From contig JAIXMP010000008.1 of assembly GCA_025677815.1 (NCBI GenBank), positions 434,001-498,000 on the forward strand: a stretch of DNA of 64,000 nucleotides. Direction: 5' to 3'. Shown here piece after piece: positions 13,618 to 27,867 of this stretch; position 1 is the stretch's first letter; every line of letters starts with the position of its first letter. This DNA is from Phascolomyces articulosus (lineage: Eukaryota > Mucoromycota > Mucoromycetes > Mucorales > Lichtheimiaceae). The position numbers and the translations under genes are program-made. Under the pieces are notes generated by a model. That model was not told where the DNA came from, did no database searches, and saw nothing but the letters and a program-made list of their open reading frames with translations.

Positions 13618-14026
13618 TAATCTACTTTTTTTATTCTTATATACCAAACTTCTTTTTTCTTGTAAATAAATTTCATTTTTGTTATTAGTAATTTATATAT
13701 ATAATAATATATATTTTTGATGAATTAGTAATACGTACGTACTGATTAAAAATAAGAGAACTTTTTTTTTTATCTCAGTGTGATACGTGGTAGTATATGA
13801 GAATGAACACAATTCGATATTATATTCGTATACCCATAAACTTTCATAGTCTGTGACAAGGTTGGGCACCAAACAAAAATTTCAAATAAAAACAGAATCA
13901 CAAGTTGGCATGAAATGTATATGTTATATATATTTATATACAAAAAAGAGAAATAAAGAATGATACAAAGGCACTTTACCAAAAAGACTTGCATCATCCA
14001 ATAAAAGTATAATTATACCGTACTAT
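13618..14026. other. Convergent 3' spacer
   Basis: The START gene (plus) and the DPP III gene (minus) end towards each other, 409 bases apart. The spacer is AT-rich and presumably holds both polyadenylation regions; AATAAA occurs at 13665-13670 on the plus strand, about 50 bases after the START stop codon. No gene was seen. Confidence 0.5.
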
Positions 14027-16451
14027 TTATACATGGCGTTCAATTATGCTTTGAATCATTCCAATAGCGGATGGTTCATATTCCTTTAACATGACTTGAT
14101 CATCTTCAATAAATGTATTTCCAAAAATAAACAGTTTACGTGGTTGCTTGTTACGTAATACAATGTCTCGAATGCTTCTCCAATCTTCAGGTACACTAGT
14201 AGCTTCCAAATAAAATTTAGTGCCTTCCTTTTCATCTGCAGTTGCCTTGTAAATTTGGAGTTTGCCCAAAAAGGCAGCGATGGCAGGTGCACCCACAGAT
14301 CGAATCTTGGATCGATCCATGTTAATTTCTAAACTATTATCCACGGTTTTTTCAATTGTAAGAAAACCTTGACCAGCATTTAGCATAACGTTAAGAATAG
14401 CGAATCTTCCCTGTAAATGTGCTTGACCCCACTATATTGTTATTATTGGGTTTTTTTTTTAAAAAAAAAGAGTTAGTAAAAATTGATCTTGTATACGTGG
14501 GGGCAGCAATAATAATAACCGGTTACCTTTTTTGCCTCCGGATCATAAAACTCTAATGCCATCAACCCAATCCGAGCCATATGCAAGTACATTATATAAA
14601 GTACATCCTCTGCTTCTTGTCCATAAAATTCAAATATATTCAAAATATCCAAATGATGGCTCAAAACCAAGGCAATACAATCGGCCCGACATTCTTCATA
14701 ACTGCCTGATATGGCTCTGAAAGTACCATTAAATGTCTGGCCCGGTTTATACCATGATTGAATTGGCTCATTTGTGAGAGGATTCGTAACAGTCTTTTTG
14801 TCAAAATTGAGTTGACCATCATCGGATTCCTCAAATAATTTTCCAGTTCCATGACCCAATTCGTGTGTACCGACTAAAACTTCATAAGAGGGATTGCGAT
14901 ACTTGCGATACAAGTCAAGTTCGTGTGATTTGATAAATGGAAATATTTCATCTGGTGATTGTGCAGAAATGATATTACCCAGAGATACATTCTTGGATCC
15001 AAGAACTTGGGTGATGTTGGTATAATTGGGAATATTGATACCACCAGGAACACCAGCAGTAGCATAAGCCAACACTTCAAGAGAAGTGAAATCAGGTTTG
15101 TTGACTGTTTCCCGTTCAAAAGTCGAAGGCCATGGTAATCGTGAAGCAAATTCATCTGCTTGAGCAACCAAGTTACTAAATTTCACAGTTTGTGCCTTGT
15201 TTACCATTGCAACAAAACCACTCCATTCAGCACGAACACCTGTTGTTGTTATAGTACGTAATAATATATATATTGATTAAAATTCACATACAGTATATAA
15301 CGGTGCCTTTTTCATTTATCAGATATAAAAATAAAAATATTAAATATTTTTTTTACCTTGTGGATCACGATAACTTTCAATAAATCCAATATTGGTTTCC
15401 ACATCAGGTCCAATATCGTGTAACCAATGACGTTGTGATTCCATGTGTGCTTCAATTGACCCAGTCTTGAAGGATTCATAATATTTTTCCAACATGGCAG
15501 ATTGATGTTCATTGGCAGTATAGCTTGTAGCTTTGCGAATATTTTCGGCTACTTTAGTCATTTCTTCTCGATAGTCACCAAAGGAAATTTCAAGTTGTGT
15601 CCCATTATTCAATGTAACCTTTTGAGATTCACCAACATCAGCTGAAGCTGCCACCAATTTATATCCTTCATCTGTTTTAAATATCCTAAATACATTATAT
15701 GGACACCATATTATATTTAATCTTTATTCCTATGCTCTTCTTTTTATCCTTCCTTTCTTCATCCTTCTTTACCTGGTGTTTATCGCTTCAATTTTATGTT
15801 CTTCCATATAATCCTGAACAAGACGAACATCGGCCTTAGTTATATCTTGACTATAATAACCCGTGATATGGCCATCCTCGGGAAAACCAAGGAGTGTTTT
15901 ACTTTCCAAATCATAAATGTCATGTTTGACATCAGGTGAGAGCTGTACACCGGCAGCTTGGACAATTTTTTCAAAATCTCCAATGGGAACGCGAGGAATA
16001 AACTTTTCATCTCCAAATGCCTTAAAGTTACTCAAATTACCAAGGAATTGAGCAGAGTATTGTATAAATTGTTCAAATGATTCCTTGGGCACGTCACTAC
16101 ACATATAAAAAATTGCATAGATATAAACATGAATAGAATTAATTAACGAAAAAGTCGAAACACACACAAAAGAAGGACTCGTCCTTTATACCTTTTGGCA
16201 GCAAGTTGTTCAACATTAATAAATTCTCCAGTTTGCTTATCACGGAAAATGTCAAGAATCAAGTTATAAATGGGGATAGCATTTGGATTGGTTTGAGCAA
16301 TAATAATCCGAGTACCTTCTACAGAAGCATGTGCCATATAATGTGCATAATGTTTTTCGCGATCAGAAAGAGAATCAAAAAACTGCTTTGCTTCAACACG
16401 ACAATAGGGAGGATGTTCATCAGCAAGGAATCGAGAAGAGGACACTGTCAT
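14027..16451 (-). CDS. Dipeptidyl peptidase III (M49 metallopeptidase) with a shortened zinc motif
   Basis: Five exons on the minus strand: 16451-16192, 16096-15773, 15685-15357, 15239-14527 and 14431-14027 (2031 nt, 676 residues, close to the usual length of about 700). The sequence follows the family from MTVSSSRFLADEHPPY, through GFIESYRDPQG, PWPSTFE and GINIPNY, to the C-terminal MDRSKIRSVGAPAI. M49 enzymes cut dipeptides from the N-terminus of short peptides in the cytosol. The third zinc ligand motif EECRAD is present (residues 486-491). The zinc-binding motif is HELGH (residues 430-434, bases 14865-14851), where the family has HELLGH; the flanks VG(T)HE and GHG(T)GKL align exactly, so one leucine is missing in frame. 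The rest of the gene is intact, so it is probably expressed. Activity cannot be judged from sequence. Confidence 0.93.
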
Positions 16452-19400
16452 TTTTTGTCAAATAATTGAGTGGAATATTAAAATAAAAGTGAAGAAAGTT
16501 TGTTAAAAAGAAATAAGAACCAGAACATGGTCATTGTTTATATAGTAAATGACAATCTATCAAAGTGTACAAATTTATTTTTTATGAACGAGAGTTCGGC
16601 TTTAACACTTGGCTAAAATAGGCAATAATTGTCAAAAACGAATATTCACTTCTCTTCCTTCCTATTTGAATACATCATCCCTAATTTCCGTTGAATTTAT
16701 CATATGAGTATCCTCTCTCTGTTTCTCAATATAAATACGCATAAAGTTTTGTATGCTAGGCACTGTAGTTTTATTTGAAAGATCTGCAATTTAGCACAGT
16801 ATATAGAATTAAATATTCTTTATTTCGCAAATAAAAACGATACTACGAAAAAAAAAGATATAGATTCTATTGTTGATAAAACAATTATTATAAGCTGCGG
16901 ATTTCGCAAAAAAAAAGGTATTGATTTGAAGAAGTGTTCTTTTTTTTTATGCTTGTGAAACATGATAAAGATCATGGATCCACAGTTCACATCATTAATG
17001 CCGAGATCCCCGGGCATGACTTGAAATGGATAAATGTGCAAATTTGGATATTTCTTTTGCTAAGCATATTATAATATATAAGTGCTTATTGTCATTCACC
17101 ATTGATTGGATAGCTCCTGTAGAGCAAACCGTATGCAAAAAAAATACATCTACGAAAAACGCCATCATCTTAAGGAATTCCTTAACAATATTGACCCCTT
17201 GTGACTACATTGTAAAAGAAGTTGACCGCTCGCACTTTCATTAATTGCCATTGGCAATCACTTCTTTTTTCTATTCGACCCTGTCTGACTACTTGGGTCA
17301 ATAAATAAAACGAATAGGAAAAATATATGATCATCGACAGTAGTAAAGAAGTAATAGTTATGATAGTAGGTAGCAAAGACCCAGCTCATACAATTTCCGT
17401 CACTAACGGTGTTTCCAAGATATGGGTTCTTTTTTTTCTCTATAAATAAAAAAAGGCAATAGTTACCATAGTACATCATGCGCCACATTTATTACTAAAA
17501 AATAATCAGCATCTTAAATGTGATGGAATTTGATGATATATAAAATTATCTGCCATTTTATTTGGGGGTCACAAATGTGATTGATAAAAGAATTTCATAC
17601 ATCAATAAATAATCAAAGAGTATGTTTACTTATTATTGTTTTCGGACAGTTTACTTTAATGCAGATCTCTTGTTACACGGATAGAACTAGATCTGGAAGC
17701 AAGAAGTGTAAATTGCATTTCTTTATATTCTTTATTTCCTTTTCCTACCATCGCCGAGAGGCCGGAAATTCTTTATTAACACCATGCTTGAATAAGTCTG
17801 AATATTATATTAAAGTTTAAATTTATTAATGTGGAAGACAGGGTTGACCTGCGCCTATAGACATATGGTCGTATCCTTGCAGTGCTGAACCCTCCCACTC
17901 TTTAGGAGGAATCTTGAATTATTAACAAGAGAAAGGATTTAGAGTTGTTCTTTTACAATATATCACTATATAATATAAATCGACCGTACCTAAAACACAG
18001 CTATTACTTTACAAAAAAGGAAACCAAACAAAACCATGCTATTGCTTTACTATTACCACATTTATTATGTCCTTTACACATCACAACAAAAGTTATCACT
18101 TTTCTATAACTATCCAGAATTCACTATATAAGCATGGGCATTGAAAAAATAACATAATCCGTTTAATTAACCTATCTATACCCAAAAAAATAGAAGCAGT
18201 TACGAATGTTTTGAAGGTGTATTATAAGAATCACTTCCCTTTACGTGGTTACAGAAAATTTTCATTTCTTTGAATAAAAGAAAGCTAGCCATGGCCATTC
18301 AATGTTTGTAATCCTTGAGTACAGTATGCTCATCAGAATTCAGAATTTATAACAGTGTTATATGTATATCTATGATATACCCAAATAGGGTTCAGTAGTA
18401 ATAAACGAGCAAAGCGAAGCGAGCGGTTAAGGTATTGTTTAGGGTTTATTATTATAATATATAGATAAATGTGAGTGATTAGATATAATAAAATGAAAAA
18501 AAAAGTGCTATAAAAAAATAATATACATAATAACAACGACATATATAATAAAGAAGAAGAATTCGAAGCATGATAAATCCTATTTAAAGCTCATTATCGT
18601 AACGATCAAACTTGATCATCAAGTGAAGAAAAGTCTTGACTTGTAACAGTAGAAATTTTTGTAGTGTACCAAAGTACTCAACAATATAAAAGTCTACTCT
18701 AATGTTTTGTCTTATATAGAATGCGAATCATCGTCGTATACTTACCAAAACCATTATATATATATAATCAGTTAGTACAAGAAATGTAACACCATAGCTA
18801 AACAAAAAAAAAAACTTTAAGTTTACTTACACACATTGTTACTAAGCCTTCATGACATGATAATGTATATGGGAGAAATCAAGTCCATCTTGGGGTATAT
18901 AAAAACACAGAGATGGGAATAATAAGACGATAAGTTGTTTGATAAAGAAGACCCATACCTAGATTGGTACAACTGAAACCTGCAATAAATTTTATCTATA
19001 TGTCAGGATATAATACTGATCAATATTATTGTTTGCACTATATAACTTTACTTTTGAGTTTTTTATTACCTTCAAGGATACTCTATATTAGGAACGTAAT
19101 CCAATGATTAATAGTTTCTTCATAAAAAAAAGATAAACCAAAACTCTCATATCTCAGAGATTTGTATCCAAAGTCATTTGAGATCTTAATATAGATAATG
19201 AAAAGTTACATTGATGGCAATGGTATCTTATACAGATACTGTTTATTATATCATTACTTGCAGCATTTGTTTCTGCTTTGGCATATATACCGAAAACAGA
19301 TTATTCTTCCTCCAGAATGTGTATGTATATACATAGTTGAAAAATGAGAAGGTAATTCGTAGTATAATAATAATGAGCCAACAAAATGTAAACATTTTTT

Positions 19401-20588
19401 GATGGTACTTCTTTAACATGATGCGATTGCTATATATACTCTCGTTTTTTCTTTTACGAAGAATAAAAAAAAAGTAATCTATTTTATGAACACAAAAAGC
19501 AAATTCGTTTTTTTTTGATTGTTTAACAATCAATTATTCTTTCAACGATAGATAATTTAAAAAGAGGGTATATGTGTACTTCAAGTGAGATTGTATGACG
19601 GTGTATATACGTACAAATGTGTAACTCTATATTGGGCTTTTAAGTGTATCAGTATAAGAGGCTTAGATGATGTAAAAAAGTACTTCTTAGAATGCAATAA
19701 TGAGGTCCTTCTTGTAATATGTTTTTGTTTATCATTCTTAATTGGAATGTTTTACAATCTCGATAATAAAAATATAAAAACAGCAACAACAAGTGCCAGT
19801 GCCACATTATCCATCAATTTATGGACAACGCAGTCCAAATTTAGAAAATATTCTTGATCACTGAAATGTATATTTATCTATTTATTGAATAACAGAGTAA
19901 CGACAAACCAAAATAAAATAAATAAATATGCAAGAATTTATTGTTATTACATACAATTCTCTTTGTGTAATATTCTTGAAATAATTATAGAACATGAGTA
20001 AGAGCTATTGTCATGGATTCAGAATTGAAAACCAAATACAGATGCTTTTTCTATTTATTTCTGTTTATGAGCTTCTTGTCATATGCACTAGTGATTCGCC
20101 TCCTCAAGAAAATAAACGTAGTTGGTAGATGTACTTTTTCTTTATTTAGTAATTACAAAGCAAATGAATATTCATCTAATAGATATAGAAAGAGGAATCT
20201 ATATTTCATGTTACAATTATAACTTGATCAGATTTAGCTTTACACAACGAGGACGAGTTATTTATTCCAAAAAAATGATACTATTCCTCTCTTTAAAACC
20301 TATAATTACCTGCTTACAATAATTAATTATTTTATATATTATAAAAAGTGTGCTACACCTAGTCATCCATCATTCCTTTCTTTTTTTATTATTATTGAAT
20401 CAATTTATTTCAAATGATGCTTTCATCATAGTGCAGGATTATTGATTTTACCAGCCAATGAAATGCTCCATATAGTAGAACGGAGTTAAAACTTGCGAAG
20501 AGAACATGAAGACCTCTTAGGACTTTCTCGTTTATTATATACAACACGATCTTGACAAATATATATACATATATATATAAAGACTAGA
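16452..20588. other. Gene-poor AT-rich region
   Basis: About 4.1 kb without a gene I can support. Its left end is the DPP III promoter and its right end the GTR1 promoter. Two short patches have higher GC (16965-17030, 17740-17765) but give no coherent protein. A short GC-rich GCGAAGCGAGCGG-like patch sits at 18404-18426. No transfer RNA or ribosomal RNA was recognised. Confidence 0.5.
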
Positions 20589-22598
<2,010 letters not shown>

Positions 22599-24780
22599 AA
22601 AAAAGGACCTTTTCTTTTCTATTTCATATCGTCAAAAACAACAAAAATTGTCATTAAAAAAAACTGTATACCATTTTGGTTTGTTTAGCTAAAAAAAAGT
22701 CTGGGTGTGTGTGTGTGAGTAGTTGTGCTGTTTTACTAGATCCACTGTTTCGGGTTACCTTTTTACTCCAGAAGAACTGATGATCTCTTAAAAAGAAACC
22801 ATAATTATATCTAAATAAAATAATGATTCTGTAAAGTATTCCATAGCAACCAATAGATATCTTATTATATATTTCTATCATCTATACATAACTTGCAAAA
22901 AGAACAAACGATAAAGAGGAGGGGAGTATGAAGGTTGGAATTTTAATTTGTTGTTGTCATGGAAATGGAGGAGAGAGTCCCGAATGTCCGGGTTTGAACA
23001 AAGAAGGAAATTCATCCATCGTATCGTTTATAGTAAAGTATGAAGACAAACATCGAACGATTATTACATTTGTAATACAAGAAACAAAGAAGGTTCACGG
23101 GCAAAAGGCCTCTAAAAGGAAACTAGATGAATAATCTCTAGAAGGGTTCTTTTTTATATATAAATTATATTATATTTCACTCTCTTTCTAGTAAAGTAAT
23201 TATTATGTTTGTGGGGTGTAGTCTTGACCATTTTTATATAAGATTCTCAAAGCCACGCCTGAATATAAAAAAACTGTAATATAAATCCTCGGTTCCGACA
23301 CTCGGAGGGGAAGAAGAAGAAGAAGAAGAAGAATAGTTTCTCTTTTCTTTTTCATTGAATGATAATGATGACGATGGTGATTACATTTACTTTTTTACTG
23401 TTATCACGCCTTTTTTTTTTATGAAAATAAATAATAGTTCATACGTAAACATATTACTTCTAGACATCATTCCAAATATTCATAATAATAAAAATAATAA
23501 TAATAAAAAGATCGGAAGTAAAAAAATAATATTTTATTATTATTAAAAAAAGAACGTTGATCCAAGTAACTGGACAAGTAAAGAAAAAAAAAGGAGTTTT
23601 TTATATAAAATAATCGGACCGGACCTAAGAATCTTGTTTGGAAAAAACCTGTTGTTGTTGTGATTGAGTTGAGTTGCTTGTTGCTTTTTATGTTATAATG
23701 CTGGGATATTGTTGTTGGTGTAGTACAGCATTAGTATCACAAAGAGCAACATATATAACATATTATAAAGTTAATGTCGTACGGCAATCCCTTTAGTTTT
23801 AAGATGGATGATGATGATTCAAATATTTAATCAGATTTTAACTCGATATTTATTTAATGAAGATAAAGAAATAGGTTATTAGTAAGTAAACTATGATGAC
23901 GAGTGATGGTGATGATGTTTTAGTTAGGAAGATAAAGAAGAGGGAGAAAAATAATAAAATTGATTTCTCTTTCTCTCTCTCCACCCCCAAAAAAAGGAGG
24001 GGGGAGGAAAAGAACAAGAACAAGAAAGAAAAGGGGAGAGTTTTGATTTGAGAAGGGAATTCTACTCTGCATCATCAATTATCATTTTTTGCTTGGTGCT
24101 TTAAAGCACATTATGAGTAGATAAAACTAATAATGAAATAGAATCAACTTTTTATCTCGGGTGGTTGTCAATAGAAAGGGAATTTATATGCTTTTTTTTC
24201 TTTACTTGATTATTTATCTTATGATGATGATGATGATTGACTGAATGTAGGAGTGTTCTTTACTTATATCTATACACACCTTAACATTACACGCATTAAA
24301 ACACATTTGATTATACGCCACGTTGGGTTCTGTCAGGGAAAAGAACAAAAAAAAATCTTGTTCTTACTTCTTAGAATATTTTTTTTCTTCTTCTTGATTC
24401 TCTCTTTCTTACTTTGCTTTTTTATTTTTCCTTTCTTTTTCTTCTTAATATTAAATAAACACCACTCCTTCTTCTTTTCTTTTTTTTTTTCTTTTATTCT
24501 CTTTTTTTTTATATATCTCATATTTATATATATTCTCTCTCTCTCTCTCTCTCTCTCTTCTCTTTCTATATATTTCTATATATATATATATATATATAAA
24601 AGATAAAACATTGTATATACATATATAAAATAATCAATTCACTATAATAGTATATATATATATATATATATATATAAAGAGAGAGAAAAATTATAAATAA
24701 ATATTGGATTATATATATATAACAACAGCAACAAAAAACAACAATATTCATAATATTTCTTCTTCCTCCCCCAGCCCCAT
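22599..24780. other. Intergenic region with pyrimidine-rich and AT-repeat promoter
   Basis: The left part is the 3' flank of GTR1. A 68-codon frame at 22928-23134 (MKVGILICCCHGNGG...) has no recognisable family and is not called. The right 550 bases, before the WD-like gene, hold long pyrimidine stretches (24340-24540), a CT dinucleotide tract and two AT dinucleotide tracts. These could form the promoter and a long 5' UTR; that reading is inference. Confidence 0.5.
24534..24676. repeat. Clustered CT and AT dinucleotide repeats
   Basis: A CT tract at about 24534-24558 is followed by AT tracts at about 24578-24598 and 24651-24676. They lie 100-250 bases before the start codon of the intronless gene at 24781. 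CT-rich leaders are frequent in fungal promoters. Confidence 0.8.
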
Positions 24781-27700
24781 ATGGCGTACTATGAGGCTGA
24801 CTGTGAAGATCTATTTTGTGATGATGACACGACATTAAGTCAATACTATGATAGTGACAATGACCAACGTCGACCTAATAACACCTTTCAACATTTTATG
24901 CGACAACAAGTATACAATGACGAAACCGACGAAGAAGAAGAAGAAGAAGATAACGATGACGATGACGATGACGACCTGAAGAAAAGTAATGATAATGACC
25001 AAGGAGATTATATGGAGTTGCAACAACAACTTCAAAATGAGTTGAACGACATTGAAATGACGATAGAAGACGACGGATATGACGATGGCACGTTTAGTGA
25101 CGATTCCGAATATTCGTTAGATTACGAGTACCTGGGTCCTCGAAATCCCAACTATCGGAATGAACATGATCCTGATAGTGATGCTTCTGAATTGTCGGAT
25201 TCAGAGTATACGGGGTATGGGCATAATAGTAATCGAAACTACCCACACGATCAACAACAACCGGAACCATTACAGCAAACAGCCACTGGATTTGACATGT
25301 GGGATGAAGATCCTTATAGTACCAATGACTATACATGGGAATCCAACGACATGCGATTAACTCATTTTATCAAATTTCGACAAAATGAATTAAATCAATT
25401 ACTTTTACCAGCTTGGCGTCAGTCTAGTTTTTGGAGAAAAGATAAAGGTTGGCCAAAACAATTACCTTCTTCTTGTTCAACGACCAATCACGATCAAGCA
25501 GCCAATGCATTATGTATGGTTCTAAGTAATTATGGCATGGCAGAACAGCTTTATGCTATTTATCGTAATCGTATTTTTGAATGCGGCCGTCCTTGTCGTC
25601 CTCCTTGTCACACTACTGGATTAAGTTCCGCCGATCCTTTTCACGTTTCTTCATCTTCCATGCATCCAGCCAATCCCACTTCTTCATCTTTATCTACTGT
25701 TATTACTACCACAACTCCGGTTCCTTCAATGCCAACACATCAACAACAGCGACATGATACACTGACGTGGATCGATAGTGATCATGTTCCTTATTCGTCG
25801 TCTTCATCACCATTATCATCATCAACAACATCAGCATTACCTTTTGCTACTACCATGACATCATCTTCATCTTGGCCTACAGTACATCAACAACAGCCTA
25901 CATTTTTATCATCACCATTACCAACAACATCATCTATTCCATTAGCATCATCTTCATCTGATATTCATACAAATACAAATAATAACAACGACGACGACGA
26001 TAATAACACAAATCAAAATGTGACCACCAGCACAAGTAGTGGAGGTGCTAGTAGTAGCAGTGGTAGTAAATTTTGTGAAACTCATTTATCCGTATCCTTA
26101 AGAAGATCAACGACATTGCAACCTAGCAACAATGAAGAATCCGCTTCCACCGCCACCACCATGACAACCACTACTATTACCTCTTCCTCCTCATTACCTC
26201 CTACTGGAATCTCAAGATTTCGACCCTTTACAAAATACATTCGACGTGCTGATTTCCCACCAGTATATGCTCAAGATTCCTACCTTGCCCTTGATTTTGA
26301 GCCACTTTGTTTGGCACATAAATATGGCTACATGGCGATTGGTGGACTTGAAGGCGAATTTGAATTATATTGTTGTATGGAAGAAGGACAACAACCTAGA
26401 AAAATCTGGGGTACAAAATTTAAAAGTCGAAATAATGTTCAGCTCATGACGAATGCAATTCAAATTGTACGTTGGAAAAAACCATCTTCACGTATGCAAC
26501 AAGATCATGGAGAAAACGACGACGGTCGGCTAGACGAAGAAGGGGGAGGGGGAGATGGATTAGGAGAAGAAGGCGAGTATGATTATATGCTCATTGCTTG
26601 TATGAACGAGGCTGGGATCCTTGTCTACAAGCTCCCTTCTCATCGAGAATGTCAATCTATGCCGGCTTGCCGTCAAGAAGCACAACACGTAGTCCAACTT
26701 TATACCCATCTTCGATGTTTTGATCGTGTCGCTGTCAATGATGCCAAAGTAAGCCACGATGGAAAACGCATGGTATGTGTTGGGGATGATGCCTACATTT
26801 TCATGTTGGATACACAACGCCATCCAGAAACAGGGGCCATGACTTTTGGACAACCTGAAAAACTACATGTCCCCTGTCATTTATTGAAATGCAATGGAGG
26901 TCCAGGTCAAGAAATGCCTTATTCTTCTCAATATGTCGCATGGAGTCAATCCTCTCAACATTTTGCTCATACTTCGGATACACATGCAAATGTCTTTGTT
27001 TGGCGGGCCGATACAAAGCAAGCTCTTTATTCTATCGATGCAGCAGGGTATACGTATGCCATTGCATTCCATCCGCGCCTTGAAGGCGTGTTGGCATTTA
27101 CCAATCGATATGGTTATTTTCATACAGTCAATTTGGAAGAAGCCGTCAAGAAAACTACTTTACAAGAAGGGAAGGAAGTGGTGGATGGATCAAGATCAAA
27201 TGAAGTGTTGAACATTCTTGATTTCGATCATCAAACACCTAAATCACGAGGTCATGTGTGTACAAACCAATGTATGTATTTTATTGCTTCTGCTGCTGCT
27301 AATACGACCAAGGAACAAAGTGATATGGATCACCCAGCCAATCATACAACCGACCTGCATGCACATCAAGAAATCACCATGGTATCGTTCCGCGGAGAGC
27401 GTGATCGGCGTTTACGTATTTTGGCTAAAATCAATGGCATTCAATGGTCCAATGATGGTCGTTATTTATATGTCGCCACGAAGAAACGTATATTAGCTTA
27501 TGAATTTATCAAGACGTCTCAATCCATTAGTACCTTGTTGGATGTTACTGGGAAACAAGCCCGTCGGCTATTGGAACGATTTCGTCGTCAACCTTTACTG
27601 ATCTCTCCAGCTCAAGTAGAAGAAGCAAAATCTAAAAGAGCAGCAGCCATAGCAGCAACAGCAGCAAAAAAGAAGAAACAAGGTTCCTCTTCTTCTTTTG

Positions 27701-27867
27701 GTATGTCAAGTACACCGAGGCGTAAGCCATCCAGGAAACGAAAACGGGATGATCCTGAAGAAAATAATTCCAAGATGAGTATGGCTTGGTTAGAAAAATG
27801 GCTTTCTGTTCCTTTACCTGTTCGTCATCGTATTCTTGGAGAAACTCAATTGGCAAGCCATTGGTGA
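24781..27867 (+). CDS. Large acidic WD-repeat-like protein (possible DUF2415 family)
   Basis: A single uninterrupted frame of 1028 codons, unusual here because most neighbours are split. Residues 1-150 are strongly acidic with a Glu/Asp run (DEEEEEEDNDDDDDDD). Residues about 185-275 form a conserved-looking block (LTHFIKFRQNELNQLL, FWRKDKGWPKQLP). A Ser/Thr-rich low-complexity stretch spans about 285-480. The C-terminal half (about 495-905) reads as beta-propeller blades, for example LAHKYGYMAIGGLEGEFELY, VSHDGKRMVCVGDDAYIFML, WRADTKQALYSIDAAGYTYA and GIQWSNDGRYLYVATKKRIL. A basic nuclear-signal-like tail (RRKPSRKRKRDD) follows. The late SNDGRYLYVATKKRILAYEF segment resembles the short fungal DUF2415 motif, but I am not certain. 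The function is unknown; a scaffold or nuclear WD protein is a guess. Confidence 0.75.
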   Translation: MAYYEADCEDLFCDDDTTLSQYYDSDNDQRRPNNTFQHFMRQQVYNDETDEEEEEEDNDDDDDDDLKKSNDNDQGDYMELQQQLQNELNDIEMTIEDDGYDDGTFSDDSEYSLDYEYLGPRNPNYRNEHDPDSDASELSDSEYTGYGHNSNRNYPHDQQQPEPLQQTATGFDMWDEDPYSTNDYTWESNDMRLTHFIKFRQNELNQLLLPAWRQSSFWRKDKGWPKQLPSSCSTTNHDQAANALCMVLSNYGMAEQLYAIYRNRIFECGRPCRPPCHTTGLSSADPFHVSSSSMHPANPTSSSLSTVITTTTPVPSMPTHQQQRHDTLTWIDSDHVPYSSSSSPLSSSTTSALPFATTMTSSSSWPTVHQQQPTFLSSPLPTTSSIPLASSSSDIHTNTNNNNDDDDNNTNQNVTTSTSSGGASSSSGSKFCETHLSVSLRRSTTLQPSNNEESASTATTMTTTTITSSSSLPPTGISRFRPFTKYIRRADFPPVYAQDSYLALDFEPLCLAHKYGYMAIGGLEGEFELYCCMEEGQQPRKIWGTKFKSRNNVQLMTNAIQIVRWKKPSSRMQQDHGENDDGRLDEEGGGGDGLGEEGEYDYMLIACMNEAGILVYKLPSHRECQSMPACRQEAQHVVQLYTHLRCFDRVAVNDAKVSHDGKRMVCVGDDAYIFMLDTQRHPETGAMTFGQPEKLHVPCHLLKCNGGPGQEMPYSSQYVAWSQSSQHFAHTSDTHANVFVWRADTKQALYSIDAAGYTYAIAFHPRLEGVLAFTNRYGYFHTVNLEEAVKKTTLQEGKEVVDGSRSNEVLNILDFDHQTPKSRGHVCTNQCMYFIASAAANTTKEQSDMDHPANHTTDLHAHQEITMVSFRGERDRRLRILAKINGIQWSNDGRYLYVATKKRILAYEFIKTSQSISTLLDVTGKQARRLLERFRRQPLLISPAQVEEAKSKRAAAIAATAAKKKKQGSSSSFGMSSTPRRKPSRKRKRDDPEENNSKMSMAWLEKWLSVPLPVRHRILGETQLASHW

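Noticed and set aside
16820..17041. Minus-strand frame with MPGDLGINDVNCGSM in a slightly GC-richer patch
   Set aside because: The protein-like part is only about 20 residues and flanking translation is homopolymer-derived; no family was recognised.
22928..23134. 68-codon open frame (MKVGILICCCHGNGG...)
   Set aside because: It is short, has no recognisable family and no conserved context; chance cannot be excluded.
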